Position numbers and translations under genes: made by a program. Shown here in pieces: positions 12,741-20,005 of a stretch of 64,000 nucleotides of DNA. How positions within the stretch are numbered: position 1 is the first letter of the stretch; the number at the start of each line of letters is the position of its first letter. The DNA comes from Lelliottia nimipressuralis (GTDB lineage Bacteria; Pseudomonadota; Gammaproteobacteria; Enterobacterales; Enterobacteriaceae). The stretch covers positions 310,001-374,000 of the forward strand of contig NZ_SDDX01000001.1 of NCBI RefSeq assembly GCF_004115925.1, given 5' to 3'. The notes under the pieces are model-generated. The model worked only from the letters and a program-made list of their open reading frames with translations. It was not told the DNA's origin and ran no database searches.

Positions 12741-12767
12741 TTATCGGCAGGGGTAAAAGGGGCTTGA
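12741..12767 (-). promoter_or_regulatory. Sigma-28 (FliA) promoter of the chemoreceptor gene
   Basis: On the minus strand TCAAGCCC-N11-GCCGATAA. The -10 matches the flagellar class 3 consensus GCCGATAA exactly, at the correct 11-base distance from a moderate -35 (consensus TAAAGTTT). It lies 50 bases upstream of the receptor start. Confidence 0.8.
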
Positions 12768-12891
12768 TTGAGAGAAACATCAAAATCAGTCCAAAACCAA
12801 AATATGATGTTTACTGTTTTTTCTGAGGGGAAACGCGATATTTAAACTTGATGATCCGGATGCGTATCCCAGGTGAGGAGGGCAACGGCGC

Positions 12892-12986
12892 AAAAAAAAG
12901 CCCACTAAAAAGTGGGCAAGAAATACTGGAAGCAATGTGAGCAATGTCGTACTGAATACCTGAGTGATTTGCTCAACTATTCAGTA
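12892..12986 (-). ncRNA. ryhB-2: RyhB-2-like iron-responsive small RNA (RfrB/IsrE type)
   Basis: On the minus strand this holds the RyhB core CATTGCTCACATTGCTTCC followed by AGTATTTCTT, as in the E. coli and Salmonella RNAs. The predicted RNA of about 95 nt has three parts. A 5' hairpin is closed by ACTGAATA / TATTCAGT (12978-12985 with 12951-12958). The single-stranded core follows. The 3' end is an intrinsic terminator with stem GCCCACT / AGTGGGC and eight U. Its place next to yeaQ is that of the second RyhB copy of Salmonella. RyhB RNAs use Hfq to repress iron-using proteins when iron is scarce. The 5' end is inferred from the promoter. Confidence 0.88.
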
Positions 12987-13021
12987 TTGAGAAAGATAAT
13001 CTTTCTCAACTGAAGTTGCAA
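12987..13021 (-). promoter_or_regulatory. Fur operator and promoter of the RyhB-like RNA
   Basis: A perfect palindrome TTGAGAAAGAT-A-ATCTTTCTCAA (12987-13009) resembles the Fur box (GATAAT repeats). It overlies a minus-strand -10 TATCTT (12998-12993), which is 17 bases from a -35 TTGCAA (13021-13016). Fur-Fe2+ bound here would block RNA polymerase, the known logic for ryhB genes. Confidence 0.8.
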
Positions 13022-13119
13022 CCCCATCTTTTGTGTGGTGCGTGATTTTTTTAAGTGCTGATAAATTGTGCAAACAGGCAGCGTGATCCCTATCACAAAT
13101 ATCATTTTGGTGATCCTGT

Positions 13120-13130
13120 GCTATCCTTTT
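13120..13130 (+). promoter_or_regulatory. Probable sigma-S -10 of yeaQ
   Basis: GCTATCCTTTT preceded by TGT resembles the sigma-S extended -10 (KCTAYRCTTAA, 8 of 11). It lies 46 bases before the yeaQ start, and YeaQ/YmgE-family genes are known to respond to general stress. Confidence 0.5.
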
Positions 13131-13176
13131 CTGTGTCGTTGATTTAATGACAAAAAACCATACAGAGAGGAAAGCT

Positions 13177-13425
13177 ATGGGAATTTTATCCTGGATTATC
13201 TTTGGGCTTATTGCGGGGATTCTGGCGAAGTGGATCATGCCGGGCAAAGATGGCGGTGGGTTCTTCGTGACAGTAATACTGGGGGTCGTGGGCGCCGTGG
13301 TCGGCGGCTGGATCAGCACCCTGTTCGGTTTTGGTAAAGTCGATGGCTTCAATATCGGCAGCTTTGCTGTTGCGGTAGTGGGTGCGCTGGTAGTTCTGTT
13401 TATCTACAGAAAAATCAAAAGCTAA
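13177..13425 (+). CDS. yeaQ: YeaQ, GlsB/YeaQ/YmgE-family stress membrane protein
   Basis: 82-residue inner-membrane protein, nearly identical to E. coli YeaQ (MGILSWIIFGLIAGILAKWI...). It has three hydrophobic segments at about residues 3-20, 27-45 and 58-76, with glycine-rich packing motifs and a basic C-terminus (RKIKS). The molecular role is unknown; the family is called transglycosylase-associated. The start at 13177 follows GAGAGGAAAG; an ATG 30 bases upstream would add a polar tail foreign to the family. It converges on yoaJ-yoaK, as in E. coli. Confidence 0.93.
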   Translation: MGILSWIIFGLIAGILAKWIMPGKDGGGFFVTVILGVVGAVVGGWISTLFGFGKVDGFNIGSFAVAVVGALVVLFIYRKIKS

Positions 13426-13440
13426 CAGCGTTCACCATCA

Positions 13441-13468
13441 AAAAAGGCTGCCAAAGGGCAGCCTTTTT
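13441..13468. terminator. Bidirectional terminator between yeaQ and yoaJ
   Basis: Stem GGCTGCC / GGCAGCC flanked by five A on the left and five T on the right, so it can end transcripts from both converging genes. Confidence 0.9.
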
Positions 13469-13479
13469 AGTTTTCGGGA

Positions 13480-13554
13480 TCACCACCAGCCGAGCTGGGT
13501 ACCCGCCACCGCCACGACCGCGACGATCAACATAATGATGGTTGTCTTACGCAT
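13480..13554 (-). CDS. yoaJ: YoaJ small membrane protein (24 residues)
   Basis: Tiny single-pass protein MRKTTIIMLIVAVVAVAGTQ ending LGWW, clearly the counterpart of E. coli YoaJ. It has a basic N-terminus, one hydrophobic helix (about residues 5-18) and a Trp-Trp end. Its ATG directly follows the yoaK stop (TAAATG), so translation is coupled. Function unknown. It is too short for most gene finders. Confidence 0.88.
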   Translation of the reverse strand: MRKTTIIMLIVAVVAVAGTQLGWW

Positions 13555-13653
13555 TTATGCCCCCGGCGCGGCGTAACCGCCGACAAAAAACCACGTTAAA
13601 AAAACCACTGCCGTTATAAAAATAACGACCGGGAAAACAATTCCGATCCTCAT
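13555..13653 (-). CDS. yoaK: YoaK small membrane protein (32 residues)
   Basis: Single-pass inner-membrane miniprotein starting MRIGIVFPVVIFITAVVFLT and ending GGYAAPGA, almost identical to E. coli YoaK. The hydrophobic segment covers about residues 4-24. A ribosome site AGAGGTGATG lies just upstream. It sits between dgcP (43 bases) and yoaJ on the same strand, so it is probably expressed with dgcP. Function unknown. Confidence 0.88.
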   Translation of the reverse strand: MRIGIVFPVVIFITAVVFLTWFFVGGYAAPGA

Positions 13654-13695
13654 CACATCACCTCTAAGGTTTCCTTGCCCGCAGAGTGTACGGGG

Positions 13696-14724
13696 TTACT
13701 CATCCGGGAGAAAGCGTGTTTTGCTTTTGCCTTTTTTATCCAGGTACATGGCCGTATCCGCCGCGCGCAACGCGCTGTCAGCATCGGTACTGGCAGGATC
13801 CACTGCCACCACGCCCAGGCTCGCGCCAGGGTAGACCAGGTGTACGTTTCCAAGCCAGTACTCTCCGGCAATCGACGCGCCAAGCTGCGTGCGCAGAATA
13901 TTGATTTGCGCGTTATCGACCGCTTTTTCACCCTTACTCAGGCAGGCCACTAAAAACTCATCGCCGCCGAGCCGCCCGACGATGTCGTCTTCGGTTTGGC
14001 CGTCGATCAATCGTTTACCGACCTCAACCAAAAACTGATCGCCCGTTTCATGGCCGTAGCGATCGTTGATGAGCTTAAAATCATCAAGATCGATGTAGGC
14101 GATGATGGCATTGCGTTTGAGGTGGCGCGCCAGCGAGAACAGGGTATTGAGATTATCAAAAATCGCCCGGCGGTTGGGTAAACCGGTTAACGCATCCGTA
14201 TAAGAATGCGCGATCAGCGCCGCGTTCGCCTCGCGAAGCTGGATAACCAGCGACTCTTTTTGAATGTACTGCGCAATCAGCCCGGCAAAAAGCTGCAGGA
14301 CCTGCTCGGCCCGGTCGCTTAAGGTCTGTTTTTGCGTGCTGGCCGCACAGAGGGTGCCGTACAACGACCCATCAGCCAGATGAATAGGAATACTCACGTA
14401 GGTCGTGATGCCCAGCGCTTTGGCGGCGTCGCAGTCGGCCCAGCGTTCCGCGACCTCATTACTGAAAAAAGAGTTGCTATCGATGGCGCGCTTACACAGC
14501 GTATCGCCCCACGGCACGCTCAGCCCTTCTGGGATCTGCATCTGCTTACTATTGCGGGCGTAAAGTATATGCTGCAAACGCGCATTGATATCGACTTTCG
14601 TCAGATAGGTCGACTCCATCTCGGTGACAATCTCCAGCATTTCCAGGAGCTGTCGAACCAGGCTTTCAAGGGATTGTTCTGTTGCAAGGGTTTCTGAAAC
14701 ACGGGCAAGAATAATATCCGACAT
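13696..14724 (-). CDS. dgcP: DgcP diguanylate cyclase (GAF-GGDEF)
   Basis: Makes cyclic di-GMP from two GTP; formerly YeaP, in E. coli a polar-localised cyclase affecting biofilm and motility. It has 342 residues (341 in E. coli): an N-terminal GAF sensor domain at about 20-165 and a C-terminal GGDEF domain at about 180-335 with the active-site motif RLGGDEF intact. The start at 14724 gives MSDIILARVSETLATEQSLE as in the family; the longer in-frame start adds 14 residues not found there. It is the only diguanylate cyclase in the window; yeaI and yeaJ of the E. coli region are absent. Confidence 0.95.
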   Translation of the reverse strand: MSDIILARVSETLATEQSLESLVRQLLEMLEIVTEMESTYLTKVDINARLQHILYARNSKQMQIPEGLSVPWGDTLCKRAIDSNSFFSNEVAERWADCDAAKALGITTYVSIPIHLADGSLYGTLCAASTQKQTLSDRAEQVLQLFAGLIAQYIQKESLVIQLREANAALIAHSYTDALTGLPNRRAIFDNLNTLFSLARHLKRNAIIAYIDLDDFKLINDRYGHETGDQFLVEVGKRLIDGQTEDDIVGRLGGDEFLVACLSKGEKAVDNAQINILRTQLGASIAGEYWLGNVHLVYPGASLGVVAVDPASTDADSALRAADTAMYLDKKGKSKTRFLPDE

Positions 14725-14854
14725 GACGTGGGTAAACTCCCATGCAGAAGACGCCAGTAACTGCATGTTGTGCTGAATTTTTCGGCTGGGGCATAGTAAA
14801 ACACGAATACAGGAAATTTTATATATTGTCGCGGTACGCGTGGTAGGGCAGGCG

Positions 14855-14929
14855 AAAAAAAGCCCCGCACAGGCGTGCGGGGCAAAGACATCTTGATTAC
14901 GGAATGATGTTCTCTGGTCATTGAGAACG
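14855..14929 (-). ncRNA. Candidate small RNA upstream of dgcP
   Basis: On the minus strand a -10-like TATAGT (14940-14935) with a weak -35 (ATTAAA, 17 bases up) would start an RNA near 14929. The predicted 75-nt RNA opens with a stem GTTCTC / GAGAAC and an eight-base loop. A linker of about 25 nt follows. The RNA ends in a strong intrinsic terminator, 9-bp stem GCCCCGCAC / GTGCGGGGC and seven U. It ends before dgcP, and no open reading frame with a ribosome site lies inside. This is the architecture of an Hfq-type sRNA, but it matches none I recognise. It could instead be the terminator of a longer transcript antisense to yoaF. Confidence 0.4.
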
Positions 14930-15032
14930 CAGCCACTATAGGGTGAAAAAGTGCAGGTTTAATGGAGAAATCATGGAGAAAACGGCGAAGTCCCGGTACG
15001 CTTTAGACTTTGTAAACAGAAAGGACAACCCC

Positions 15033-15275
15033 ATGCGATACCTGCTGCTGGCGATGGCTCTGCCATTGGCCGCCTGTTCGACCCCACCTGACGCGCCGAA
15101 ACCTCCGCAAATCGGTATGGCTAATCCTGCTGCCGTGTACTGTGTGAAGAAGGGCGGAGAGCGCGTTCCGGTACAAAGTCCGCAGGGCGTGCGCACCGAG
15201 TGCAAACTGCCGGGCGGCGAAGTGATTGATGAGTGGGAGTTGTTCCGCCGCGATCACCCAACGCCTGCTGCGTGA
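15033..15275 (+). CDS. yoaF: YoaF, DUF333-type lipoprotein
   Basis: 80-residue putative outer-membrane lipoprotein. The signal peptide MRYLLLAMALPLAAC ends in the lipobox LAAC with the lipidated Cys at about residue 15. The mature part has the DUF333/hemolysin-type pattern NPAAVYCVKKGGE...CKLPGGEVIDEWELFRRDH. The start at 15033 is chosen because the signal peptide begins there and AAGGA lies upstream; an in-frame ATG 90 bases earlier would bury the signal. It stands between dgcP and yeaO as in E. coli. Confidence 0.85.
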   Translation: MRYLLLAMALPLAACSTPPDAPKPPQIGMANPAAVYCVKKGGERVPVQSPQGVRTECKLPGGEVIDEWELFRRDHPTPAA

Positions 15276-15357
15276 CAGGGCAGGAGCGACTGCGATACAC
15301 TTCTCTTTAAGAATTATCTCAGTCCTTGTGGCTGATAACAGAGACCGCGAGAGAAGT

Positions 15358-15663
15358 ATGTTTCAGTTAAAACCGGGCAGCCTGTGTATGGTCATCGGCG
15401 CCCGCACCGCCGCCGGGCGGCGCAATATCGGCAAATCCGTAGAGCTTTTTGCGCTCTGCAAGCCCGGCCTGCGTTTCCTGAACCCCGTTAACGGCGTGAT
15501 GACCGAGCTGCCTGCCAGCGCCGATCGCGCCCTGTGGCTGGTCACCGGCGATGTTTATGCCGTTGACAATCAGCATGGTTTTGCCTTTGTGCGCCCGGAG
15601 CATCTGCTGCCGCTGACGCCTGATGATGCGTCACATATCCTCGACGAATTAACCTTCAGCTAA
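15358..15663 (+). CDS. Conserved hypothetical protein, 101 residues
   Basis: Not recognised and not present at this place in E. coli. The protein (MFQLKPGSLCMVIGARTAAG ...) looks like a small soluble beta-rich domain with alternating hydrophobic residues and several short loops. The start ATG follows GAGAGAAG. It runs into yeaO tail to tail, with a 15-base overlap of the 3' ends. The region before it (15276-15357) holds a plausible promoter but no clear motif. Confidence 0.65.
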   Translation: MFQLKPGSLCMVIGARTAAGRRNIGKSVELFALCKPGLRFLNPVNGVMTELPASADRALWLVTGDVYAVDNQHGFAFVRPEHLLPLTPDDASHILDELTFS

Positions 15664-16002
15664 CTGGCGCAGCCAGTCGGCCAGGACCAGGGCGTGGTTC
15701 TGCCGGGTGTTCTTCGCGCCGTAGAGCAGCGTCAGGTTCTGGTTTTTCGCCAGGGCAGCCACGCGTTGCCCTTCGTCCTGATGCTGCGCCAGCTCCTGCA
15801 GATAGGCCTCGCGAAAAGCGGCGAAATCAATGGTTTCGCTGTGAAAGGCTTTGCGTAATTCGCCGGAGGGCGTCAGGGCTTTGCACCACTCATCAAAAGC
15901 CAGCGCCTCTTTCTTGATGCCGCGCGGCCAGAGCCGGTCGACCAGAATGCGATAGCCATCGTTTTCGGCTGGTGCGTCATACACCCGTTTACACTGAATC
16001 AT
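15649..16002 (-). CDS. yeaO: YeaO, DUF488-family protein
   Basis: 117-residue cytoplasmic protein with the DUF488 pattern: CKRVYD near the N-terminus, YRILVDRLWPRGIKKE at about residues 17-32, and LTLLYGAKNTRQNHA near the C-terminus. The function is unknown; the family has been linked to uroporphyrin-III C-methyltransferase-like folds only by name. The start at 16002 (MIQCKRVYD) overlaps the end of the DUF523 gene by 14 bases, so the two are coupled. An ATG 15 bases further upstream is possible. Confidence 0.85.
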   Translation of the reverse strand: MIQCKRVYDAPAENDGYRILVDRLWPRGIKKEALAFDEWCKALTPSGELRKAFHSETIDFAAFREAYLQELAQHQDEGQRVAALAKNQNLTLLYGAKNTRQNHALVLADWLRQLAEG

Positions 16003-16492
16003 TGTCTCTCTCCTCAACCCAGGCGATCAGCTCAGCAAGCTGGTTATCGGAAAATACCTGAATACCGTGTTCACGTAACAACGCAGCGGCGACGCCCAAC
16101 CCTGCGCGTTTTTGCCCGCGAAAGCTGCCGTCGTAAATCAGCTCGCTGCCGCAGGTAGGGCTGCCGTCGGTCAGCAGGGCGGCGCGGCAGTTCCCCTCCT
16201 GGGCTGCACGTAGCGCAAGCCAGGCGGCAAGCTGATAATGCGCAGTCACATCGCGACCGTCACTTTCCAGAATGCGCGCGCGGCCCGCCATCACCTCATT
16301 CCCGCCGCCTGCCACAATCTCTGCGGGTAAACGCGGGATCGACAATCCTGCTGCCAGCTCCGGGCAGTGCGTCACCAGTCGTTGTTCTTGCTGCCAGCGC
16401 CTGAGGGTGTCAGAAATAGCCGCTTTCTCGCTGCCGTTATAGCGAACCTTGTGGCCCATCAGACACGCGCTGACCAGAATTTTGGTTTTCAT
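15989..16492 (-). CDS. DUF523-family protein (TudS-like desulfidase family)
   Basis: 167 residues. Family hallmarks are VSACLMGHKVRYNG at the N-terminus, HCPELAAGLSIPR, and DGSPTCGSELIYDG; the three conserved cysteines (about residues 10, 43 and 113) are those that hold an iron-sulfur cluster in the related thiouracil desulfidase TudS. A sulfur-removing role on thiolated bases is therefore possible but not shown for this branch. It is transcribed ahead of yeaO with a 14-base overlap. No E. coli K-12 gene occupies this place. Confidence 0.75.
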   Translation of the reverse strand: MKTKILVSACLMGHKVRYNGSEKAAISDTLRRWQQEQRLVTHCPELAAGLSIPRLPAEIVAGGGNEVMAGRARILESDGRDVTAHYQLAAWLALRAAQEGNCRAALLTDGSPTCGSELIYDGSFRGQKRAGLGVAAALLREHGIQVFSDNQLAELIAWVEERDNDSV

Positions 16493-16650
16493 GAGGTTTC
16501 AGACTACCCGAAATAAGGGGGGATAATACGCTATCACTATACCACCTGAATTTTTGCCCCTCCAATTTAAGGTATTGTGAACCCTGCAAAAGATCGGTAG
16601 GCTGAGGTTCCTTATGTTATCTGATAATTCTTTGGCATATGGAACCTCTC

Positions 16651-17358
16651 ATGGAACTCTCCCCGGTAAAAGACACACTTCGCATTGCACTTGTTGGTGA
16701 CTACAACCCTGATGTCATTGCTCACCAGGCCATTCCGTTATCCATCGATGATGCGGCGGCCGTGCTGGATTTAACGGCGGATTACGACTGGATCGCCACC
16801 ACCGAGCTGACCAGCCCGGAAGATTTAGTGGGCTACGACGCGATCTGGCTGGTACCGGCAAGTCCATATAAAAATGTCGACGGGGCGTTTATTGCTGCGC
16901 GTTTTGCGCGTGAAAATAGTATTCCGTTTCTAGGAACCTGCGGCGGGTTCCAGCATGCGCTTATTGAATATGCGCGAAACGTGCTGGGCTGGAGCGATGC
17001 GGCGCATGCGGAAACCGATACCGACGGCAGAATGGTGATTGCCCCTCTGACCTGCTCGCTGGTGGAGAAAACCGACACCATCGAACTTCGTGCTAACACG
17101 ATTATCGCTAAAGCCTATGGCCGGGAAGAGATCGAAGAGGGGTATCACTGCAACTACGGCGTTTCTCCGGCGTTCGCGAAAGAGCTGGAAAGCGGCGATA
17201 TGCGCGTAACGGGCTGGGATGAACAAGGCGAGATCCGCGCGGTAGAACTGGTAACGCATCCGTTCTTCGTCGCCACGCTGTTCCAGCACGAGCGCGGTGC
17301 GCTGGCGGGGCGTCCTGTACCGCTGGTACAGGCCATGCTGCACGCCGCTCGCAGCTAA
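16651..17358 (+). CDS. Class I glutamine amidotransferase-like protein related to the CTP synthase C-terminus
   Basis: About 235 residues, resembling only the glutaminase half of CTP synthase. The nucleophile elbow FLGTCGGFQHALIEY carries the catalytic Cys, and the closing His lies in VTHPFFVATLFQHE, with a Glu some residues from it. The synthetase half is missing, so it must work with another protein or hydrolyse another amide; the substrate is unknown. Two in-frame ATGs exist (16639, 16651); the second has GGAA six bases upstream. It lies alone on plus, converging on nimT. Confidence 0.8.
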   Translation: MELSPVKDTLRIALVGDYNPDVIAHQAIPLSIDDAAAVLDLTADYDWIATTELTSPEDLVGYDAIWLVPASPYKNVDGAFIAARFARENSIPFLGTCGGFQHALIEYARNVLGWSDAAHAETDTDGRMVIAPLTCSLVEKTDTIELRANTIIAKAYGREEIEEGYHCNYGVSPAFAKELESGDMRVTGWDEQGEIRAVELVTHPFFVATLFQHERGALAGRPVPLVQAMLHAARS

Positions 17359-17361
17359 ACG

Positions 17362-17381
17362 GGCAGGCCATTCGGCCTGCC
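17362..17381. terminator. Hairpin between the amidotransferase-like gene and nimT
   Basis: Perfect 8-bp stem GGCAGGCC / GGCCTGCC with a four-base loop just after the plus-strand stop and just past the nimT stop. There is no long U-run; it probably serves both converging genes. Confidence 0.55.
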
Positions 17382-17388
17382 GTCAAAC

Positions 17389-18576
17389 TCAGTGGGGCGT
17401 GATCTCGCGGTCGCGCCCGGCAAGCACACCGCAGACCGCCATCACCACGCCAGCCAGCGCACAGGCGATAAGCGGGATTCGCCAGTCACCGGCGGTGTCG
17501 TGAATTTTCCCCATCAGCGGTGGACCACAGGCCGCCAGCAGATACCCGACCGACTGCGCCATTCCGGAAAGTGCCGCCGCCTGGTGCGCCGAGCTGGCAC
17601 GCAGTCCGATAAAGGTCAGGCCCAGAATCATCGTCGCGCCGGAACCAAATCCATAGACAATCGTCCAGAGCACGGCCTGATCCGGCACAAACCAGAACCC
17701 GGCGAGACTCACCGCGCACATCAGTGCCGATAACCCGGCGATACCGCGCTGGTCTTTCAGTTTATGCAGCAGCAGCGGCACGGCAAGCCCCGGCGCTGCG
17801 GTCGCCAGCTGCAGCAAACCGTGCATCGATCCGGCCTCGGTTTCGCTGTAGCCGTGGCTGAGCAAAATCGCCGGTAGCCAGCCGATAATCACATAGTAAA
17901 TCAGCGAGTTAATGCCGAGAAACAGCGTCACCTGCCAGGCCAGAGCCGAGCGCCAGATGCCACGGTTGTGCAGCGCCCGCGCATTGCTTAAGGAGGCGGT
18001 ATGTTTTTGTCGCCACTGGGGCAGCCACAGAAGCGTGGCTAACAGCGGGAACACCATCAGCATCAGCAGCGCGCCGTGCCAGCCCGCGCCGCTCAGGGCC
18101 AGCGGTACGATCATCGCTGAACCCAGCGCCGCCGCCGCGCCCATGGTCAGGGAGTAGGCACCGGTAAGCTTTGCCACCTGGCCTGGAAAATCACGCTTAA
18201 TGAGGCCGGGGAGCAGAACGTTACCCAGCGCAATTCCGCAGCCGATCACCCCGGTGCCGATAAACAGCAGCGCAGCGGAGGGCAGCGAACGAAGGCCAAT
18301 GCCCGCGCAGATGAGCAGCATGGCGAAAAACAGGCTGCGCTCCATGCCGATCTTCCGCGCCACACCGGCGGCGAGAGGGGAAATCAGCGCAAATGCCAGC
18401 AGCGGCAGAGTGGTCAGCAGGCCAGTCTGGGCAGTCGTCAGGCCGTAGTCGTGACGAATCATGTCCAGTAAAGGCGCCGCACCGGTAAAGGTGACGCGCA
18501 AAGTGGTGGCAATCATCAAAATACCGGCAATCAACAGCAGGCGATCTTTGCCGGAAGAGGGAATAGCAGTAGTCAT
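17389..18576 (-). CDS. nimT: NimT, MFS exporter (2-nitroimidazole transporter family)
   Basis: 395-residue major-facilitator protein with twelve predicted membrane segments, very close to E. coli NimT/YeaN, which exports 2-nitroimidazole. Typical stretches are TLRVTFTGAAPLLDMIRHDY and GFGSGATMILGLTFIGLRAS. The start at 18576 (MTTAIPSSGKDRLLLIAG) matches the family; an ATG 33 bases upstream is less likely. It is divergent from nimR across 99 bases that should hold the NimR operator, as in E. coli. Confidence 0.9.
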   Translation of the reverse strand: MTTAIPSSGKDRLLLIAGILMIATTLRVTFTGAAPLLDMIRHDYGLTTAQTGLLTTLPLLAFALISPLAAGVARKIGMERSLFFAMLLICAGIGLRSLPSAALLFIGTGVIGCGIALGNVLLPGLIKRDFPGQVAKLTGAYSLTMGAAAALGSAMIVPLALSGAGWHGALLMLMVFPLLATLLWLPQWRQKHTASLSNARALHNRGIWRSALAWQVTLFLGINSLIYYVIIGWLPAILLSHGYSETEAGSMHGLLQLATAAPGLAVPLLLHKLKDQRGIAGLSALMCAVSLAGFWFVPDQAVLWTIVYGFGSGATMILGLTFIGLRASSAHQAAALSGMAQSVGYLLAACGPPLMGKIHDTAGDWRIPLIACALAGVVMAVCGVLAGRDREITPH

Positions 18577-18675
18577 GGTTTTCTCTGACAACGTAACGAG
18601 GGCACACAATACCCGTTTTCCACCCTGTTTAAATCAAGCTAAAATGACACTTTATCGCTAATATCGGACAACTTT

Positions 18676-19467
18676 ATGCAAGGTCTCGGACTTGACGGCT
18701 ACGATCCCGACAGTCAGCACGATGCGGCCGTGGCGTTTCGCATCCGCGTGGTGGAAGACGAACAGCGCATTCCGCGCCACCAGCACCGTAAAGGTCAGCT
18801 GATCCTTGCCCTGCGCGGGGCCATCACCTGCGAAGTGGAAAACGCCATGTGGATGGTGCCCCCGCAGTACGCGGTGTGGATCCCAGGCCAAATCCCTCAC
18901 AGCAACAAAGCCACGCCCGGTGCGCAGCTCTGTTTTCTGTTTATTGAGCCGGGCGCGGTGACGCTTCCGGAACGCTGCTGTACGCTAAAAATCTCCCCGC
19001 TGGTGCGCGAACTGATCCTGACGCTGGCGAGCAAAACCCGCGAGCAGCTGTTGCTCCCGTCCACCTCCCGGCTGGTTGATGTGCTGTTTGATGAAGTCCC
19101 GCAGCAGCCGCAGGAGCAGCTCCAGCTGCCGGTTTCGCCGCACCCTAAAATCCGCATGATGAGCGAAACCATGGCTGAGCAACCCGCCGAGTGGCAGACG
19201 CTGGCCCAGTGGGCGAGCCACTTTGCCATGAGCGAGCGCAATCTGGCGCGGTTGGTGGTGAAGGAGACGGGCCTGAGTTTTCGCCGCTGGCGTCATCAGC
19301 TGCAGTTAATCGTCGCGCTACAGCTGTTGATCGGCGGCAAATCGGTCCAGCAGGCGGCGCAGTCACTGGGATATGACTCCACCACCGCGTTTATTACGAT
19401 GTTCAAAAAAGGGTTGGGGCAGACCCCCGCACGCTATATCGCCAGCCTGTCTACGACTTCCCAATAA
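18676..19467 (+). CDS. nimR: NimR, AraC-family regulator of nimT
   Basis: 263 residues. The N-terminal cupin-like ligand domain (about 15-100) begins with [20 protein letters not shown]. The C-terminal double helix-turn-helix of the AraC family spans about 165-260 ([20 protein letters not shown], then [20 protein letters not shown]). E. coli NimR/YeaM represses nimR-nimT. The gene is divergent from nimT, and its end overlaps the tail of yeaL by 17 bases. Confidence 0.9.
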   Translation: MQGLGLDGYDPDSQHDAAVAFRIRVVEDEQRIPRHQHRKGQLILALRGAITCEVENAMWMVPPQYAVWIPGQIPHSNKATPGAQLCFLFIEPGAVTLPERCCTLKISPLVRELILTLASKTREQLLLPSTSRLVDVLFDEVPQQPQEQLQLPVSPHPKIRMMSETMAEQPAEWQTLAQWASHFAMSERNLARLVVKETGLSFRRWRHQLQLIVALQLLIGGKSVQQAAQSLGYDSTTAFITMFKKGLGQTPARYIASLSTTSQ

Positions 19468-19897
19468 ACAGGGACACCAGCCCGGCGGCGATCAGCGGGC
19501 CGACCGGCACGCCGCGGAACAGCGCCACGCCGAGCACCGTCCCGACCAGCAGACCGGCGACGAGAGAGGGTTGCGAACTCATCAGCGTTACCCCGCGCCC
19601 GCCGAGCCAGGAGACGAACACCCCCACGGCGATAGCCACCAGCGATTTCCAGTTCACAAAGGAGTGTAGAAGTGTCGAGGCCGGTAGCGTACCGCTGGCG
19701 ATGGGAGCCATCACACCGATGGTCAGAATGATGATCCCGATGCTCAGGCCCTGTTTTTCTATCCACGGGAAGAAAGTGTTGAGCGGCGTTACGCGTACGA
19801 TAATTAACACCAGGATCGAAATGGCCACCGTGGTGTTGTGGCTGACAAAGCCCAGCGCAGCCAGCGCCAGCAGGATCAGCAGGGTAGGGTCAAACAT
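19451..19897 (-). CDS. yeaL: YeaL, UPF0756 (DUF441) membrane protein
   Basis: 148-residue inner-membrane protein with four or five hydrophobic segments and the family pattern [20 protein letters not shown] followed by [20 protein letters not shown]. Function unknown. In E. coli it lies between yoaI and yeaM (nimR); here the GH31/symporter operon has come in between yeaL and yoaI. It runs tail to tail into nimR with a short overlap. Confidence 0.9.
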   Translation of the reverse strand: MFDPTLLILLALAALGFVSHNTTVAISILVLIIVRVTPLNTFFPWIEKQGLSIGIIILTIGVMAPIASGTLPASTLLHSFVNWKSLVAIAVGVFVSWLGGRGVTLMSSQPSLVAGLLVGTVLGVALFRGVPVGPLIAAGLVSLFIGKS

Positions 19898-19914
19898 GAG
19901 GGGTATCCTTGCCA

Positions 19915-19938
19915 GAAAAAAGTAAGCCTGCTTACTTT
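19915..19938 (-). terminator. Terminator of the GH31/symporter operon
   Basis: On the minus strand a stem AAAGTAAG / CTTACTTT with a four-base loop, leading into a run of T. It lies 68 bases after the glycosidase stop and in front of yeaL, so it would separate the two units. Confidence 0.65.
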
Positions 19939-20005
19939 ACCCGCAAAGGCGAGCGTAAACAGGCTTTTATCGACAAATCCCCCATTTTTGGGCAGCTGCC
20001 CGAGG

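Noticed and set aside
12981-13352. 123-codon minus-strand frame opposite yeaQ
   Set aside because: It covers the yeaQ coding region and the Fur/RyhB promoter; no similarity and no start signal.
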